From the NCBI GenBank assembly GCA_033762735.1, contig JANRLJ010000069.1:4037-68036 (forward strand): DNA of 64,000 nt, written 5' to 3'. Source of the stretch: JANRLJ01 sp033762735 (GTDB taxonomy: Bacteria > Chloroflexota > Anaerolineae > Aggregatilineales > Phototrophicaceae). Position numbers and translations under genes: made by a program. Below, piece by piece: positions 61,373 through 64,000 of this stretch (the stretch's first letter is position 1; each line of letters starts with the position of its first letter). The notes under the pieces are model-generated. The model was not told the origin of the DNA. It made no database searches and was given only the letters and a program-made list of their open reading frames with translations.

Positions 61373-62563
61373 TCAGTTGTTCGGCACGAGCGCGGCCAGC
61401 CGGATCGTCTGGTTCTGGCCGTTGGTGGCTTCCAGCCAGCCGAGAAAGACCGTGCCGTTCCCTGCGATGCGCAGGCTCACCTGTCGCTGATCGTTGCCGA
61501 CACTGCCAATCTCAATCGGCTCACCGAGCGTTTCCCAGCCCTGCCCGCTGATCCAGCGCGTCACAGGCAAAACGCCCCGGCAGTCGGCTGTCCAGGCATA
61601 ATACAACGACCCATCCGGCGCGGTGGCAATGGTGTGGTTACGGGCACAGTCGGACTCGGCAGCCTGCTCCGGCAGCCCGGCCTCGTTCCAGCTTGAGTCC
61701 GGCGGCAGTTGATAGGCGGTTACATAATCGCTGGCGGTGCCCCCGGTTTCGGAGGCCGCCACATAAACACCGCCACCTACCATCGGTGCGATGCCCACCA
61801 GTTCCGCCAGGCCGATCTGAAAGTCATTCTGATTTGGCAGCGGCGGCACAGTGCGCCAGCCGGATGGATCCCAGACGTAGAAGTTCAGATTGCGTTCACC
61901 TGTCGGCAGCACTTTCGTCCAGGCCAGCGCGTGGTTATCCCCCACCGAAGCGGCGTATAACCCCTCGTAGAGCACCCCTTCGGTGATGGTCATGCCATTC
62001 AGCAGCGGCTCCCATGCTTCGCCATTCCAGCGCTGAATATGGAGCGCGTTGGGAGTCAGCCATGCCAGCGCGACGGATTCGGCCACATTCAGCAGGTAGA
62101 TCGGGCTGATGCTCTGTCCTTCGCCTGCGAACTCCCCTATCTGCGTCCAGGTCGCGCCGTCATAACGGGCTACGACCGTGCGAAGCTGGTCAAAGCCCAG
62201 TTCGCTCACGACGCGGTTCACCGCCGCGATCAGCCTGCCCTGGCTGTCGAAGCTGACGGCCACACCGTTCTCGCTGATCTGGCTGGTGGTCGGGTCGAGC
62301 AGGGCGGTGGTATCAACCGCATTCCAGGTAGCGCCATCGAATAGACGGATGTTCAGGCGGTCAGCGCCGAAGGTCGCGCCCTGTTCGCGCCATGCGATCA
62401 CCGGCTGATCCTGTGGGCTGAGTGCAATCGAGAGTGATGTACCGCTTGCCCCTTCCAGCAGGGGCGTAAAGTCAATGAGGGTATAGCTCGTCTGTGCGTT
62501 GAGGGGGGCGGTCAGCGTTATTGTCAGCACAAGGCAGATCAGCAGCCAGCGGAGTACTTTCAT
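61373..62563 (-). CDS. Secreted beta-propeller-like protein
   Basis: A 396-residue exported protein with a signal peptide (to about residue 23). Repeated W-containing strands (ATWNAVDTT, ATWTQIGEF, EAWEPLLNG, SGWRTVPPL, SSWNEAGLP, QGWETLGEP) recur every 45-60 residues, which suggests a six-bladed propeller of the sialidase or BNR type. No catalytic residues can be named. It is transcribed with the DUF3048 and GH39-like genes, all exported. Confidence 0.65.
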   Translation of the reverse strand: MKVLRWLLICLVLTITLTAPLNAQTSYTLIDFTPLLEGASGTSLSIALSPQDQPVIAWREQGATFGADRLNIRLFDGATWNAVDTTALLDPTTSQISENGVAVSFDSQGRLIAAVNRVVSELGFDQLRTVVARYDGATWTQIGEFAGEGQSISPIYLLNVAESVALAWLTPNALHIQRWNGEAWEPLLNGMTITEGVLYEGLYAASVGDNHALAWTKVLPTGERNLNFYVWDPSGWRTVPPLPNQNDFQIGLAELVGIAPMVGGGVYVAASETGGTASDYVTAYQLPPDSSWNEAGLPEQAAESDCARNHTIATAPDGSLYYAWTADCRGVLPVTRWISGQGWETLGEPIEIGSVGNDQRQVSLRIAGNGTVFLGWLEATNGQNQTIRLAALVPNN

Positions 62564-62716
62564 CGAGAGGATTCCTCAAACGAATAATGCATAACGTGTA
62601 TGCCTTTGATTGTACCGTGTTCGGGCTGTGAACTGGGTTTGCGAAGACAAACCATGCCCCCCGATTTCAGGGGTATTTCTTTATAACGTAGGGCAAGCGA
62701 TGGCTTGGCAGGAAAA

Positions 62717-62750
62717 GATGAACCGCAAAGACGCGGAGGACACGGAGAAA
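62717..62750. repeat. GCAAAGACGC-type dispersed repeat
   Basis: AACCGCAAAGACGCGGAGG then ACACGGAGAAA, a relative of the inverted repeats at 25498 and 26478, in the gap between the propeller and pyrophosphatase genes. Confidence 0.6.
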
Positions 62751-62780
62751 AAAACAGGGCGAAGCTGCTGCCTCGCCCTG
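62748..62780 (-). terminator. Rho-independent terminator of the pyrophosphatase gene
   Basis: On the minus strand CAGGGCGA and TCGCCCTG form an 8-bp stem followed by seven T residues, 11 bases after the stop codon. Confidence 0.85.
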
Positions 62781-62790
62781 ATGGAAATGC

Positions 62791-63342
62791 TTACGTCTGC
62801 ATCCCGGCGGGCGGGAACTTCTCGCGGTAAAGGTTCATCGACTGCGCGATGTACTTCTTGGCTTCGGCGGCGTCTGCCCAGCCGTCGTTCCTGGATTCCG
62901 TCCCCTGAAGCTGCTTGTACACACTGAAGAAGTGCTGCATTTCCTTCGGGAAGTGCGTGGGCAGATCGCTCAGGTCGTGGTACTCGTCGAAGTTGGGGTC
63001 GGTGGCGGGCACGGCCAGCACCTTATAATCCAGTTCGCCCTTGTCGATCATCTTGAGAATGCCGACCGGGCGCGCTTCGATCACGCAGCCGGGGAAAGTG
63101 GCCTCGTTCATCATGACGAGGATGTCCATCGGGTCGCCATCATCAAAGAAAGTCTGCGGGATAAAGCCATAATCGCCCGGATAATGGAGCGGGCTGTAGA
63201 GCACACGGTCGAGCTTAATCACGCCCGCGCGTTTGCTGTATTCATACTTGTTGCGGCTGCCTTTGGGCACTTCGACCACTGCATAGACAATATCGGGTGG
63301 CTGCGGGCCTGGGGCGAGATTGTGCCACAGATGTAACGTCAT
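62791..63342 (-). CDS. ppa: Inorganic pyrophosphatase, family I
   Basis: A 183-residue soluble enzyme that hydrolyses pyrophosphate to two phosphates and so pulls biosynthetic reactions forward. The metal-binding signature is DGDPMD (68-73), preceded by VPKGSRNKYEY and PLHYPGDYGFIPQTF, the substrate and Mg2+ site. Lys and Glu positions of the family are kept. ATG 63342 gives the usual length; a longer frame has no support. Confidence 0.95.
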   Translation of the reverse strand: MTLHLWHNLAPGPQPPDIVYAVVEVPKGSRNKYEYSKRAGVIKLDRVLYSPLHYPGDYGFIPQTFFDDGDPMDILVMMNEATFPGCVIEARPVGILKMIDKGELDYKVLAVPATDPNFDEYHDLSDLPTHFPKEMQHFFSVYKQLQGTESRNDGWADAAEAKKYIAQSMNLYREKFPPAGMQT

Positions 63343-63601
63343 CAAGTTGACCTCACGTTGAACTGCACGTACTGATGATCGGTTGGAGGAAGATTTCACT
63401 ATCAGCATAACACAACCCTGTTAAAAAATGATGGGGAAATCGTCAAGGGTAGCCCTGATGATGTGCAAAGCCAACCTGATGCGTTCGCTTTATTACAAAT
63501 GTTCTTGACGATAATTAGTCAGAATTAAGCCAGTGTTTAGCACCAATGCTGTTTGTATTAATTCTTGAAGGGGAGTAGGACGATTTTCTCAGGCGTTTCC
63601 C

Positions 63602-63631
63602 TTGATTGTATTGTCAGGATTTTGATAGGAT
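63602..63631 (+). promoter_or_regulatory. Possible promoter of the type II secretion F-like gene
   Basis: TTGATT (63602-63607), 18 bases, TAGGAT (63626-63631). The 327-base gap 63343-63669 holds nothing else that I can identify. AAAGGA follows at 63657-63662. Confidence 0.35.
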
Positions 63632-63669
63632 AGCGTCTGAAAAAGGTAAATAACGCAAAGGATTACCTG

Positions 63670-64000
63670 ATGGCTGGTCAGACCAACGCATTTGATCAAC
63701 AGCTTCCGAATATTCTGGAGTTGTGGTCGCGCAATCTGCGCAACGGCAACAGCAACATCCGTGCCTTTAAGGACATCGCGCAGCATACGGGGCATCCCGC
63801 TGCCGGGCAGATCAGCCGCGTGGTAGATGATGTGGCTTCGGGTGTGCCGCTGGAAGCCGCGCTCCAGAACTTGCTCAAGCGTGTGCCAAGCGATCATCTG
63901 GCGCAGGTGCTCGATGTGGTCGATCAGCACCGTCAGCGCGGGGGCGATCTGCCGGAGATGCTGGATAAGGTGCGCCGCCAGCTTGAGAAGGTTGAGAAAC
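63670..64000 (+). CDS. Type II secretion F/TadB-like protein, 3' end cut by the window
   Basis: The frame is open from ATG 63670 to the edge (110 codons), with AAAGGA seven bases upstream. The sequence follows the cytoplasmic T2SSF domain: LPNILELWSRNLRNGNSNI, VVDDVASGVPLEAALQNLLKR, then VVDQHRQRGGDLPEMLDKVRRQL. This domain anchors the polytopic platform protein of type II secretion, type IV pili or Tad pili. The usual N-terminal membrane pair of TadB is absent, so the helices should come after the window edge. Confidence 0.75.
   Translation, partial: MAGQTNAFDQQLPNILELWSRNLRNGNSNIRAFKDIAQHTGHPAAGQISRVVDDVASGVPLEAALQNLLKRVPSDHLAQVLDVVDQHRQRGGDLPEMLDKVRRQLEKVEK

Overview
The window reads as a slice of a free-living bacterial chromosome, most likely a member of the Chloroflexota (Anaerolineae-like). 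This is inferred from gene content: PD40 beta-propeller proteins, serine/threonine kinases, Uma2 and DUF4058 proteins, a xanthorhodopsin-type rhodopsin, secreted proteins with Thr/Pro-rich linkers, and many short GC-rich palindromes between genes. No rRNA operon, phage, integrative element or CRISPR array is visible. There is one tRNA (Gln-UUG). Nearly all the sequence is densely coding.

Layout. 0-4.3 kb: end of a propeller gene, a possible small structured RNA, then a leftward group (DnaJ/CbpA-like; HtrA lipoprotease, phosphatase-like protein, acetyltransferase). 4.5-7.2 kb: an accessory island with a TIR-NACHT protein, a dead fragment of a REP-type transposase and an intact copy of it. 7.3-13.5 kb: hybrid histidine kinase, EamA permease, a pseudokinase-kinase fusion, moaA, a YdeI-like protein. 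13.6-19.3 kb: a secreted protein built from 36-residue repeats, a GAF protein, an ECF sigma/anti-sigma pair, a coiled-coil membrane protein. 19.5-22.4 kb: a proton-pump-type rhodopsin convergent with pspA, then a response-regulator/kinase. 22.5-26.4 kb: hom, cmk, an alpha/beta hydrolase, and a metallo-beta-lactamase-fold gene bounded by inverted repeats. 26.6-35.8 kb: a VWA membrane protein, a DICT-PAS-kinase behind a structured leader, and three membrane-anchored propellers in a row. 36-45 kb: DUF362, GH13 glucosidase, pterin dehydratase, PepF-like peptidase, DUF4139 protein, a four-repeat cysteine protein and a SelW-like selenoprotein; most of the palindromic repeats lie here. 45.4-64 kb: SDR epimerase, Uma2, M23 peptidase, FecR/LCCL lipoprotein, ComB-like and GNAT proteins, a PIN toxin-antitoxin pair, an acyl-CoA dehydrogenase, tRNA-Gln, DUF4058, a GH39-like enzyme, a DUF3048 protein, inorganic pyrophosphatase and the start of a type II secretion F-like gene.

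How the parts fit. A strong theme is the cell envelope and sensing: three hybrid kinases, an ECF pair, HtrA, PspA and many exported proteins. The rhodopsin would feed the proton gradient, and PspA guards membrane integrity next door. The most striking single observation is an in-frame TGA in a SelW/Rdx-family gene at 44899-45213, followed at the right distance by a hairpin with a GGUCU loop, as in bacterial SECIS elements; the organism therefore probably makes selenocysteine. The second is a RAYT transposase whose own coding sequence carries the palindrome that is scattered through the window.
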